From contig NC_088781.1 of NCBI RefSeq assembly GCF_958450345.1, positions 69,699,240-69,763,239 of the forward strand: a stretch of 64,000 bases of DNA. The letters are read 5' to 3'. The notes below the pieces were generated by a model. That model did no database searches. It saw nothing but the letters and a program-made list of their open reading frames with translations, and was not told the DNA's origin. Below, piece after piece: positions 33,770-43,969 of this stretch (its first letter is position 1; every line of letters begins with the position of its first letter). The stretch is from Calliphora vicina. Its lineage: Eukaryota; Arthropoda; Insecta; Diptera; Calliphoridae. A program made the position numbers and the translations under genes.

Positions 33770-34474
33770 TAACGAATCGGGATTAATTTCTTCTATTGAA
33801 TATGATCATTCTTTCCCACATATCACTATTATAAAAAATATTAGATTATTTACATATTATCATTATTATCAACTCTTAGATTATTTATATGGTGGTATAC
33901 TTCTATAAAAAATATTAATTTATTTGTAATATATCCACATTTATTTATTTTGTATAAAGAAAAAGTGGATATAAATAAATACATATATCCCAAATTTATC
34001 TAGCCAGAATTATATATTTTTCGAAAAATTGCTTGTTTACTTTTAAATGTCATTCACAATTTAATAATTTCATAATTTTAATATCTGATGCTAGAGAAAT
34101 TTAATGGCTTTCAAACAACTAATTTTGCAATTAGTGATTGAAATGTCTAGGGAATACTTTAATTGATCTCATATATTATAATAAATTTAACATATACCCC
34201 AAATTTACATATACCTCATATTTAAATATTAATTATATTTTAGTTCTATTTAAATACGAAGATGAGTTTCTCAGTGCTTTTTTAAATTATACTTAAATGG
34301 CCAACGTTAGCCATTTGTATTAATTTTTGTTTTGATTGAACAGCTGTTTTATACAAAACTATCGATACTTTTTTGATATTTAGTAGCGCTACCACACTTT
34401 TATCATATTTAAATAAGACAAATTATATAGCATTGAAAAACTCAAACTGTATTTGAATACTATAAAATTAAGTA
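33770..34474. other. Inter-ORF spacer with promoter-like motifs
   Basis: AT-rich. Around 34338-34400 it holds CAGCTGTTTTAT, ACTATCGATAC (a DRE-like TATCGATA at about 34362) and TAGTAGCGCTACCACACTTT. These are words common in TATA-less fly core promoters, but they lie between ORF1 and ORF2 and have no gene attached. Such a long spacer is not usual for CR1, so part of it may be foreign. Confidence 0.35.
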
Positions 34475-34563
34475 AAAACAAGTAAGAGTGCTATATTCGG
34501 CTATGCCGAATCTTATATACCCTTCACCTTTGTTGTGGATGCATTATTATTTTTTATAATTAG

Positions 34564-37125
34564 TATATGGGGCATTTCATGTCAAGTGAACCAACTTTTG
34601 AAATCGATGTCTTCCGATCGGGATGAAATTTGCACCAAGGTTAGCTCTATTGGATAGTAACTCAGACACAATTTTTCAACAACATCGGTCGAGAACTCTC
34701 TGAGTTATAGGGGGTAAAATTTTGACAATTTGGTCAAACAGGGGTTTTTTCTTATCCATGTAACTTATTACCTATTGTTCTTAGCAAAATGTGTCCCAAA
34801 TAGTTTAGATAGCTATTTATGTAATCTTTCGAAAAAAAAAATTAAAAAAATTTAATAAAATATTTTTAATATTTTTTTTCCGAAATCAAAAACTTTTTTG
34901 ACTTTTTTTTAAAACACGTCCTTTTTTTTTTTTTTTTTTTTTCTTAAAATAAAGTTTAGATATTTTCCTTGAACACCTACTTGGTCGCTTAGTGGGATGC
35001 GAGTGGGATATCTATCAAAATAAATATTTTGTAACTCAAAACATAAAATTTTTGACTTTTTTTGCAAAATAAAAAACTTTGTTGACTTTTTTTTTTCAAA
35101 ATGGACCCTTTTTTAATTTTTTTTTTAGGTCAAACAAAAGCTTAGATATTATCCTTGAAGACCCTTTTGGTCGCTTAGTGGGATGCGAGTGGGATATCTA
35201 TCAAAATAAATATTTTTTAACTCAAGACTTACAATTTTTGACTTTTTTTTTTGCAAATACGATTTTTTTTCCAAATGGGCCCTTTTTTTAAAATTTTTTT
35301 TGTAGTCAAAAGAAAGCTTAGGTCCATTCCTTTAAGATATTTTTAGTCCCTTAGTGGGATGCGAGTGGGATATCTATCAAAATAAATATTTTGTAACGCA
35401 AGACATACAATTTTTTAATTTTTTTTTGCAAAATCAAAATTTTTTTCCAATATGGGCCCTTTTTTAATTTTTTTTTTTGCTCAAAAGAAAGCCTAGGTCC
35501 ATTCCTTTAAGATATTTTTAGTCCCTTAGTGGGATGCGAGTGGGATATCTATCAAAATAAATGTTTTAACACAAAAATTGTATGTCTTGAGTTACAAAAC
35601 ATTTATTTTGATATATATCCCACTCGCATCCCACTAAGCGATCAAAACCATCTTAAAGGAATAGGCCTAAGCTTTCTTTATAGCAAAAAAAAAAAATTAC
35701 AAAAAGGGCCCATTTTAAAAAAAAGTCAAAAAAGTTTTTGATTTTGCCAAAAAATCAAAAATTGTATATCTTGAGTTACAAAATATTTATTTTGATAGAT
35801 ATCCCACTCGTATCCCACTAAGGGACCTAAAATATCTTAAAGGAATGGACCTAAGCTTTCTTTTGACTAAAAAAAAATTTTTAAAAAAGGGCCCATTTTG
35901 AAAAAAAAATTCGAATTTGCAAAAAAAAAGTCAATAATTGAATGTCTTGAGTTACAACATTTTTATTTTAATAGATATCCTACTCACATCTTCCTAAGTG
36001 ACAAAATAGGTCTTAAAGGAAAAGACCTAAGCTTTCTTTTGAGCAAAAAAAAAATTTTAAAAAAAAGTCCCATATTGGAAAAAAATTTCGATTTTACAAA
36101 AAAAAATTAAAAAATTGTTACAAAATATTTATTTTGATAGATATCCCACTTGCATCCCACTAAGGGACTAAAAATATCTTAAAGGAATGGACCTAGGCTT
36201 TCTTTTGAGCAAAAAAAAAAAATTAAAAAAGGGCCCATATTGGAAAAAAATTTTGATTTTGCAAAAAAAAATTAAAAAATTGTATGTCTTGCGTTACAAA
36301 ATATTTATTTTGATAGATATCCCACTCGCATCCCACTAAGGGACTAAAAATATCTTAAAGGAATGGACCTAAGCTTTCTTTTGACTACAAAAAAAATTTT
36401 AAAAAAAGGGCCCATTTGGAAAAAAAATCGTATTTGCAAAAAAAAAAGTCAAAAATTGTAAGTCTTGAGTTAAAAAATATTTATTTTGATAGATATCCCA
36501 CTCGCATCCCACTAAGCGACCAAAAGGGTCTTCAAGGATAATATCTAAGCTTTTGTTTGACCTAAAAAAAAAATTAAAAAAGGGTCCATTTTGAAAAAAA
36601 AAAGTCAACAAAGTTTTTTATTTTGCAAAAAAAGTCAAAAATTTTATGTTTTGAGTTACAAAATATTTATTTTGATAGATATCCCACTCGCATCCCACTA
36701 AGCGACCAAGTAGGTGTTCAAGGAAAATATCTAAACTTTATTTTAAGAAAAAAAAAAAAAAAAAAGGACGTGTTTTAAAAAAAAGTCAAAAAAGTTTTTG
36801 ATTTCGGAAAAAAAATATTAAAAATATTTTATTAAATTTTTTTAATTTTTTTTTTCGAAAGATTACATAAATAGCTATCTAAACTATTTGGGACACATTT
36901 TGCTAAGAACAATAGGTAATAAGTTACATGGATAAGAAAAAACCCCTGTTTGACCAAATTGTCAAAATTTTACCCCCTATAACTCAGAGAGTTCTCGACC
37001 GATGTTGTTGAAAAATTGTGTCTGAGTTACTATCTATAATAGAGCTAACCTTGGTGCAAATTTCATCCCGATCGGAAGACATCGATTTCAAAAGTAGGTT
37101 CACTTGACATGAAATGCCCCATATA
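34564..37125. mobile_element. Family F foldback: 2.56-kb near-perfect palindrome of 180-bp units
   Basis: TATATGGGGCATTTCATGTC at 34564 and its complement ending at 37125 are the termini. The arms are colinear with almost no net length change: mirrored points such as 35079/36611 and 35291/36399 give the same sum as the termini within one base. Inside are about eleven units of roughly 180 bp, each containing TTAGTGGGATGCGAGTGGG and AAAATAAATATTTT-type words. Four face right (near 34990, 35174, 35353, 35532), and seven face left (near 35620, 35805, 35985, 36155, 36330, 36510, 36695). The three extra left-facing units form the loop. There is no transposase. ATAT flanks both sides, but this also belongs to the inverted ends. 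Confidence 0.88.
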
Positions 37126-37149
37126 TGTATGTACATTGCCCACTTTCAG

Positions 37150-37640
37150 CGTACAGCATCCTAAATTTATCAAGAACACAAAAAACAACAACAACGCCAA
37201 ACGAAACAGAACACCAAAAGAAAAAACAAAAACAGAATACGCAAGGCAATGAAACCAACACACATCCAAACATACGTTTAATTGTATAAAAAACAACAAC
37301 AACGCCAAAAGAAACAAAATACGCAAAGCATGCACATTCAAACATACGATTTGTTGATTTTTTGTCAAAAAAACCAACACACAACCAAACAAACGTTTAG
37401 TTGTATAAAAAACAACAACAACGCCAAAAGAAACAAAACACAAAAAAAAACAAAATACGCAAAGCATGCACATCCAAAAACATACGTTTTGTTGCTTTTT
37501 TGTCAAAAAAACCAACACACAACCAAACAAACGTTTAGTTGTATAAAAAACAACAACAACGCCAAAAGAAACACAAAACAAAAAAAAACCAAATACGCAA
37601 AGCTTGCACACCCAAGCATACGTTTTGTTGTTTTTTTGTC
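37150..37640 (-). repeat. Internal tandem blocks of family A
   Basis: Four blocks of about 120-130 bp containing AACAACAACAACGCCAAAAG, CAACACACAACCAAACAAACG and ATACGCAAAGCATGCACA. Copy 1 (2700-3070) has fewer and copy 3 fewer still. Confidence 0.85.
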
Positions 37641-37828
37641 AAAGCATGCAATACATTGTGTTTTTTGATGAAATTTTCAGAGGTTGTCTCGGATTTTTGC
37701 TCATATCTCCGTTATTTATGGACGGATTTTGCTGATTTTAAATAGCAAAATTCTCGAAAGTATGTCTGACAGAATTGTTGAAGATTTGGATCCCGGAGAT
37801 ATCTGGGGCCTTCAGAAAATTGATTTCA

Positions 37829-37830
<2 letters not shown>

Positions 37831-37882
<52 letters not shown>

Positions 37883-37907
37883 GGACAGACAGACAGACAG
37901 ACGGACA
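37831..37907. repeat. (CAGA)n microsatellite inside family A
   Basis: About nineteen AGAC tetranucleotides with two AGACGG interruptions, where copies 1 and 3 have only three or four. The neighbouring TA tract is short here, opposite to copy 1. Confidence 0.97.
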
Positions 37908-38096
37908 TGGCTTAATCGACTCCGCTATCTATAAGGATCCAGAATATATATACTTTATAGGGTCGGAAATGAAAAATGTAGAAATTACAAACGGAATGAC
38001 AAACTTATATATACCCTTCTCACGAAGCTGAAGGGTATAATTAGCTAAATACTCATTTAAATACGAAATCGAAAACTGGGCATAATAAGTGTATCA

Positions 38097-38235
38097 TTGG
38101 TCTGTTCAATAACAGGGGATTATTGCGAATTATTACAAATTTTCACACAAAAATTTTAATTTGTATTGAAAAACTCAAAAATTTATAAACAATTTGTGAT
38201 AATTCGTAATAGTTTTTTGTTATTGAACAGACCAA
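38097..38235. mobile_element. Foldback MITE, 139 bp, TTGGTCTGTTC ends
   Basis: TTGGTCTGTTCAATAACA and its exact complement form the ends; GCGAATTATTACAAATT pairs inside with AATTTGTGATAATTCG. Almost the whole element is one hairpin. No target duplication is evident. It lies between ORF1 and ORF2 of the CR1-like element. Confidence 0.75.
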
Positions 38236-38560
38236 ATATCTGCGGCTCTATTTTGTTACGTTTTATGTCAAAAAACTTTAATTTCGTACACAAACAATTT
38301 TAAAAAAAATTGCGTTCAAATTTAAATTTAAAACAATTTTTAAGTAATAGAATTTATTAAGATTTTGTTATTTATAAAATTATTAAATATTTCTTTTTAT
38401 ATTATTTATTTTTTTGAGAGAACTTGTTGTTTCTTATGAAAATTAATTTTTTTTTTTACTTTAGTTAATACCTCTATTATGTTTTCGACTAAAGTTTGTT
38501 TGATTGATTTGTACACTTTTGTTTTTTTGATATTGACGTGGTTTGTTGAGATTATCTGCT

Positions 38561-41371
38561 ATGATGTCCCATAATAACAACATGGGACCCATTATCAGTG
38601 ATGGCGCTACATTAGGACGAATTTTTGCTCATTGCGACAATCACATAAACATCGCTCATGTAAATTGTCAAAGTATTAATCCTAGATCACAGTATGTTAA
38701 GATGGATGAACTTAGAAGCTTATTAGTTGATTCTGACATACATGTAATGGGACTGTCAGAAACGTGGCTTAAAACAGATATGTCAGACGGATCTGTAAAT
38801 GTACCAGGATATAGGTTATGCAGAAATGATCGACCTTACCCCACTAGGGGTGGTGGTGTTGGAATTTTAGTGGCGAATGGGATTAAGTACAGACAAGTTT
38901 TCTCATCCGACACTTACAATTTATGTGAGGCTATTTTGATCGAAATTAGCAGTCATGGTACAACTATTTTAATAGGTGTTATATATCTACCGGATGGTGA
39001 TCTTGATGTAATGGAAGATACTCTTGGTGAAATATTTACGCAGTACGAGAATATAGTAATAATGGGCGACTTTAACTGCAATTTGTTTGATCCAGTTAAA
39101 GCTTCTAATCTTAGGTCTGTTTGTAGGAGACTAGGACTGTCTTATCTGCACAATTCTTTGCCCACACACTGGGATATTTATCATAATACAACATCTCAAG
39201 GTAATATTACCTTATCAGGTCAGGCGTCAGTTCCGTTTCTACAATCTCATCACGCCTTGATTTATATTTCTTTGCCCTTTATCACTTCTAGGTATGATAG
39301 ATATATAGAGTACAGGAAATTTGATGATATCGATTTCAACATCATTAGATCTCATGTGGATCATTTTAATTTTTCCTCATTTTATGATAATAACTGCGTA
39401 AATTATAAACTGAATATTTTGAATTCACTTCTGTCTGAATTGTATGAATTTGTGCCCATTATTAGATTTAGAGTTAGGAGAAAAAGAGATCCTTGGATGA
39501 GAATGAGAGAAGTTATTGTAGCAAGGTATCACAGAAATCGTGCTTATAGTGTATTTAAAAATAGTGGAACGGAGGAAAATCGCAGAATTTATTGTCGTCT
39601 AAGAAATAAATTGAAGTCGTTAATACGAACGTTTAGAAGACGTCACTATATGAGACTGTTTGACGGTGCTGACAGTAGAAAGATGTGGAGAATTTTAAAT
39701 AATGTGGGATGTAGTAAAAGCAATTCTTCGAACTTCTCGAACATTGACATTAACGAATTGAACCGGTCTTTTGTTGTAAATAATGGCAATGTGACCAATG
39801 AATTTGATTTTGAATCTTTGAGTGGACATATTGACGGATTTTCATTTAAACCTATATACACTGATGAACTACTTAGAGCCCTGTCGAAGGTTAATTCAAA
39901 CAGCATAGGAACTGATGGGTTGCCAATTAAATTCATAAAATTAGTTTTACCATACATTTTAGATCCCGTTTTGCATTTATTTAATATGATAATTACCACC
40001 TCTACCTATCCTAATCAATGGAAACTCTCCTGCGTTGTTCCTGTCCCTAAAAAAGAATCTGCCAATGATTTTCGGTCAATAAGCATTTTACCAGCTATTT
40101 CTAAGATAATGGAACACGTATTGAAGGCCCAGGTTATCGATTATATTTCTCAACAAAATCTTATTAGTGACGTTCAATATGCATATAAAACAGGACATAA
40201 TACTACTGGCATGCTTTTAGGTATTACGGAAACTATAAGGGACAATTTAAACAGGAACAGTAATTGTGTTATGGTTTCACTAGACCTTTCAAAAGCATTT
40301 GACCGTTTGGATCATTCTGTTCTTATTCGAAAGCTAAGAGAAAAGTTTAAGTTCTCTGTGATGGCATGTAGACTGATAAATTCTTATTTAAAAGGAAGAT
40401 CACAGTATGTTGGTGTACAAGGAATCCATTCGGATATTGTCGATATTACATGTGGAGTACCACAGGGATCTATTATTGGACCTATTTTGTTCCTTTTATA
40501 TATGAATGATTGTGTTGATTGTTTTGATTTAGATTTAGTAAAGCCATTCATTTTTGCAGATGATATCCAGCTGTTGTTCGGTGCCTCCAGGGATTTTCCG
40601 GATGTTTTAGAGGCTATTATAAAATTTACGCTTGATAAACTGCTCGATTGGATGATGCAAAACTCATTTATGATAAATGCAGACAAAAGCAAGGCCATTA
40701 TGTTTCGCACAGCTCGTCGAGATTATATATATCCCAAGATAGAAATTTGTAGCAAACACATAAACTTTGTTGATTCAATTAAGTGTCTTGGTGTGGTAAT
40801 GGACCAGTTTCTCAATTTTGATGAACATATTGACTTTATTTCCTCTCGGTTAACTTTTGGACTCAGAAGGCTATACCACACTGGTTTATACTTGCCTACG
40901 AGAATAAGGTATACGTTAGCCCACGCTTTGCTAATGTCTCATCTAAACTACTGCATTGAGGTCTACTCTGGTACCAATTCGCACATCCTGGACAGAATCT
41001 TTCGTGTTGTGAAGAGAATTGTGCGGTTTGTTTATTGTATTGGATATCATGAACACATATCTCAAGCTATTATCAAATTTCTATCTTGTTCTTTCAGACA
41101 GTATGTAAAATTACGAAATTTAATATATTTCTACAAGATTATCAAATATGGTATTCCAAACTATCTTCTTGGACGATTTATGTTTTCAAGATCTACTAGA
41201 AATCCACAACTTATTATACCACTTATAACATGTTCTGTTTTTGAACGATCGTTTCTTATAAGATCTGCAAGATACTGGAATATTTTACCAAATGATTTAC
41301 GAGTGTTTTCTTTTTCATGTAGGTTATTTAGAAAACGTCTTCTTGACCTTTTTCCCAATATGGCCAATTAA
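38561..41371 (+). CDS. ORF2 (endonuclease-reverse transcriptase) of a CR1-like retrotransposon, 936 aa
   Basis: A long open frame from ATG 38561 (or the next codon) to TAA. The AP-type endonuclease shows Asn35 (HVNCQSIN), Glu67 (SETWL), RGGGVGI near 96-102 and GDFN with Asp170/Asn172. The usual hydrophobic-Ile-Asp segment after HNTTS is not there: HNTTS runs straight into QGNITLSGQASVPF, and the final motif reads SHH rather than SDH. The endonuclease is therefore probably inactive. The reverse transcriptase is complete: SLDLSKAFDRLDH (A), GVPQGSIIGPILFL (B), FADD with Asp667/Asp668 (C), then KCLGVVMD. The C-terminal LPNDLRVFSFSCRLFRKRL is typical of CR1/jockey-group proteins. No RNase H. Assignment to the CR1 clade is favoured by the PHD-finger ORF1 upstream. 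Confidence 0.85.
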   Translation: MMSHNNNMGPIISDGATLGRIFAHCDNHINIAHVNCQSINPRSQYVKMDELRSLLVDSDIHVMGLSETWLKTDMSDGSVNVPGYRLCRNDRPYPTRGGGVGILVANGIKYRQVFSSDTYNLCEAILIEISSHGTTILIGVIYLPDGDLDVMEDTLGEIFTQYENIVIMGDFNCNLFDPVKASNLRSVCRRLGLSYLHNSLPTHWDIYHNTTSQGNITLSGQASVPFLQSHHALIYISLPFITSRYDRYIEYRKFDDIDFNIIRSHVDHFNFSSFYDNNCVNYKLNILNSLLSELYEFVPIIRFRVRRKRDPWMRMREVIVARYHRNRAYSVFKNSGTEENRRIYCRLRNKLKSLIRTFRRRHYMRLFDGADSRKMWRILNNVGCSKSNSSNFSNIDINELNRSFVVNNGNVTNEFDFESLSGHIDGFSFKPIYTDELLRALSKVNSNSIGTDGLPIKFIKLVLPYILDPVLHLFNMIITTSTYPNQWKLSCVVPVPKKESANDFRSISILPAISKIMEHVLKAQVIDYISQQNLISDVQYAYKTGHNTTGMLLGITETIRDNLNRNSNCVMVSLDLSKAFDRLDHSVLIRKLREKFKFSVMACRLINSYLKGRSQYVGVQGIHSDIVDITCGVPQGSIIGPILFLLYMNDCVDCFDLDLVKPFIFADDIQLLFGASRDFPDVLEAIIKFTLDKLLDWMMQNSFMINADKSKAIMFRTARRDYIYPKIEICSKHINFVDSIKCLGVVMDQFLNFDEHIDFISSRLTFGLRRLYHTGLYLPTRIRYTLAHALLMSHLNYCIEVYSGTNSHILDRIFRVVKRIVRFVYCIGYHEHISQAIIKFLSCSFRQYVKLRNLIYFYKIIKYGIPNYLLGRFMFSRSTRNPQLIIPLITCSVFERSFLIRSARYWNILPNDLRVFSFSCRLFRKRLLDLFPNMAN

Positions 41372-41701
41372 TAAATGTATAATTTTTAGCTCACTAAATA
41401 TTTACGCAAATGGTGTGCCTCCACTGATAGGGAGTCTTGAAACAAATTTTATACGTCATATCAAAGAATCAAGGGTGTACATTTCAATTTCAATTCGAAT
41501 AAATTTAATCTAACTTATTAATTTTTATTTAAGTTTTGTTTAACAAATACTTTTGGCTTATTTAAATTGTTTATTAAAAAATATATTGTTAAAATAATAT
41601 TCATGTAATACAATGTTAAAATAATATTATGGAAATAGATGTAATACGTTTTTGGCCTTGAAGGCTTTTTGTATTACAAACAAATAAATGAAATGAAATA
41701 C
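41372..41701 (+). other. 3' UTR and tail of the CR1-like element
   Basis: AT-rich sequence ends in GGCCTTGAAGGC near 41655-41666, then ATTACAAACAAATAAATGAAATGAAAT, a short GAAAT-type tail at 41677-41699 instead of poly(A). The same arrangement is found as a scrap at 8310-8420. Sequence after 41701 belongs to the older surrounding element. Confidence 0.6.
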
Positions 41702-41972
41702 TTATTCAAAAAACCTACCAAAATGCGACAAATACCGAATAAACCAACCAAACTACCAAAAGTCAATTTGTTAACTTAAAACTACCAACTTTGGTCCAAT
41801 TGGACCAAAGCGGCAACGCTGATAATTATATACAGTGCACTCGCCAAAATATGAACACTTTTTACTTCCATAGAGAACTCTAAAATATGAACTTAGTGAA
41901 CTAAGCTGTTAATATTTTAAAGCTTTTTAAAATATGAACAGCTTATTTTTGTTTCTAAACGTATTTTATCTA

Positions 41973-42690
41973 CAGTGGGGAGCTCAAATGAGTACATGTT
42001 TCTATTTTGTGCACTTCTTATGAAATAAAAATAAAACTAATAAAGCAAATCCAAAAATGTTTTCTGTCATTTATTTTATGTCTAATATGTAATAAAATGA
42101 ATTACAATTCAAAACAAAAAACATCCAGTTCTAAATATAAAAAACAGACAAAACTAAAATAACTCGGAGAAGAAGTAATTTTTCAATAGGATGGTGACCC
42201 AATACACACGTCAAAAATCGTAAAGAATGGTGTTCCTAGAAAAATTTCTTATTAATGCAATTATCAGCTCAATGTCCTGAGTTCAATCCTATTTAGAATT
42301 TTTAGTGAATCGTGAATTGGCGGTTGAAACAATACCGATTAACTCCTAACAATTTGTACGAGCTTTAACAGCGGATTGAGCACGAGAGAGAGAGTAATGC
42401 GTGTAAAATTTTATTTACGTAATAAAGGATTTTGAAAGTTTTTTAAAAAATGCAATTCTTCCCTAAAGTTATTGTGGGGTGCAAAATTGAATACATGCGA
42501 GTTATTTTAGTTTTTTCTGTTTTTTTTATTTAGAACTGGATGTTTTTTGTTTTGAATTGTAATTCATTTTGTTACATATTAGACATAAAATAAATGACAG
42601 AAAAAATTTTTGGATTTGCTTTATTAGTTTTATTTTTATTCCATAAGAAGTGCACAAAATAGAAATATGTACTCATTTGAGCTCCCATAT
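41973..42690. mobile_element. Nested Tc1-like element with GGGGAGCTCAAATGAG ends
   Basis: CAGTGGGGAGCTCAAATGAG at 41973 (TA before it) pairs with CTCATTTGAGCTCCC near 42671-42685. The arms stay mirrored through TGTGCACTTCTTATG and AATTACAATTCAAAAC for about 150 bases. The very last bases of the right end are altered (CATATCTACA), so the right limit is approximate. Confidence 0.75.
42175..42400 (+). pseudogene. Tc1-type transposase relic (catalytic C-terminus)
   Basis: Between the arms of the element at 41973 the plus strand reads FQ, a stop, DGDPIHTSKIVK, a frame change, then CPEFNPI, a stop, NF, and further VNWRLKQYRLTPNNLYEL. These correspond to the second catalytic Asp region (QxDxxPxHTSKxxxxW) and the SPDLNPIENxW region of Tc1 transposases; the catalytic Glu codon is now a stop. 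The N-terminal DNA-binding half is deleted. It is clearly dead. Confidence 0.7.
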
Positions 42691-42791
42691 CTACACAGAG
42701 TTGAATTTGATACCATTCGCAAATATGAACAATCTTGCAAAAGTGAACTGGCCTAGTTGTAATTAGTTCATATTATCGCGAGTGCACTGTA

Positions 42792-43084
42792 TATCGTTAC
42801 CTTAATGTAGAAAGGCCCTAACTCGTTTTTTTTTGTGGCTAAATATGATATATGATTGTGTGTCCCACTATCAAATTAAGTGAAGCAAAAAATGTTACAC
42901 TAAATCAATTTTAGTGAAAATTCTCCACACCGCTATCACTATTGTTTAGTAGTAGCTGATATTTTTGGATTCACTGCTATACATCAATATTGGTAGAGAA
43001 ATATTTTATACTATCACTATATGTTAGGGGAAACTGAACATTTAGAGCTATAAATGATCTGTCTTTCAAAATAAGACAATATAA
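42792..43084. other. AT-rich spacer, nothing recognised
   Basis: Includes ATCACTATTG / AATTTTAGTG words but no clear element. Confidence 0.35.
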
Positions 43085-43900
43085 ATAACAAAAAAGTCAA
43101 ATACCTAGGAGTGAAATTCGATTGGTGACTCTGCTGGAAGGACAACACAAAGATTATGAGCTTTCTTCAGAAGAGTGAAATGCGGCATAAGTCCGAAGAT
43201 AACACACTGGCTATACACGAGTGAACATTTCTAACTTTCTTCTTTAAGCATGTTCACCATATATGCTTTGAGAAGAAAGTTAACATCATACATTTTCAAA
43301 AAGTACGGAGACTGTGCTGCATATGTCTGTGTTACAATGAGAACCATATTAATGAAAGCTATTGAAAATATTGTATCAATACTATCTATCGAAATACAGG
43401 TGAAATATGAATCAGCCATAGCTGCTGATTCATATATATACAGAATGGCTAACAAATGACCACATAACAATACACCAAAAGATGAAAAACATCTCACCAG
43501 AAGACAATATTACTATTAAACATGTGAAAACATTCAAACTGAATACGTAAACACTAACTGCAACACCAACCAGAAGGTGGAGTATGGTTATTTTTACGGT
43601 AGTCAAACGGCATTCAAACCCCGTTTTACGATAATGACATGCCATCATGGCATTATCGGAAACGCAAAGGCAAACTTTCCAAGATGGAGTTATGCATGGA
43701 TACCATCACCCTGGAAAATGTCAAATCCTTCCCAAAGATTAAGAACGAACTTAAAGAATAAGCAATAAATGAAAATGTCAGAAACTGTCTGAAATCTAAA
43801 GTCGGCGAAACGACCGATATGGTATCGGAAAATACAAACCAAGAGAATATAATGCAGATTCTGAACCTAAATAGTTATGCCAACACTCAGAAGACTAGTT
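43085..43900 (+). pseudogene. Degraded LOA/I-type retrotransposon C-terminal region
   Basis: The plus strand reads VKYLGVKFDW near 43097. A broken linker follows, then (43286-43445) FKKYGDCAAYVCVTMRTILM and SIEIQVKYESAIAADSYIYR. These match in layout the post-RT segment xxVQRxxCxxxTGAMRTTPT, followed by LPIEIxxKxxxAxxAxR. Later FYGSQTAFK and CHHGIIGNAKANFP are remnants of an RNase H (GSK-type and PGHxGIxGNxxAD motifs, with the final Asp changed). Stops and frame changes are everywhere. It is a different copy from the one at 27.4-31.5 kb. Confidence 0.6.
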
Positions 43901-43969
43901 AATGTATTAAATGCTTATGAATATAGAGAATAACCCTTTCCCAAGACCACCATTTATTTCCATAAAATA

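Larger units (their letters stand above)
34475..38040 (-). repeat. Dispersed repeat family A, copy 2, enlarged by a foldback insertion
   Basis: Starts AAAACAAGTAAGAGTGC with the ATTCGGCTATGCCGAAT hairpin and ends with the CACGAAGCTGAAGGGTATAA hairpin, i.e. family A in reverse. It sits between ORF1 and ORF2 of the CR1-like element. Its own body is interrupted at 34564-37125 by a family F foldback. The uninterrupted copies at 2279 and 63318 show the empty site (around TTAGTATATAGGTATG). Confidence 0.85.
31927..41821. mobile_element. Outer inverted ends CAGCGTTGCC around the CR1-like block
   Basis: CAGCGTTGCCACT at 31927 and AGCGGCAACGCTG ending at 41821 are inverted, and ACTACCAAA..CTACCAAA words follow inside both ends. 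The flanks ATATGTAT (31919-31926) and ATAATTAT (41822-41829) match at 6 of 8 positions, compatible with an old hAT-type duplication. The interpretation is an older non-autonomous element into which the CR1-like retrotransposon (about 32.3-41.7 kb) inserted. The interior near both ends is AT-rich. Confidence 0.5.
41833..42789. mobile_element. TA-flanked element with CAGTGCACTCGC ends
   Basis: CAGTGCACTCGC at 41833 and GCGAGTGCACTG ending at 42789, with TA outside both (41831-41832; 42790-42791). This pattern fits the Tc1/mariner/pogo group. ATATGAAC words recur near both ends (at least four at the left, several at the right). Its middle is occupied by another element at 41973-42690. Confidence 0.8.

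Noticed and set aside
35079..35291. A 70-residue Phe-rich frame mirrored at 36399-36611
   Set aside because: Low-complexity reading of a palindrome of 180-bp units; no coding character.
34564..37125. Regularly spaced repeats as a possible CRISPR array
   Set aside because: Units of 180 bp in two orientations inside eukaryotic transposon DNA; no short direct repeats with unique spacers and no cas genes.
39646..40710. Minus-strand frames of 108-117 residues
   Set aside because: Antisense shadows of the CR1-like ORF2.
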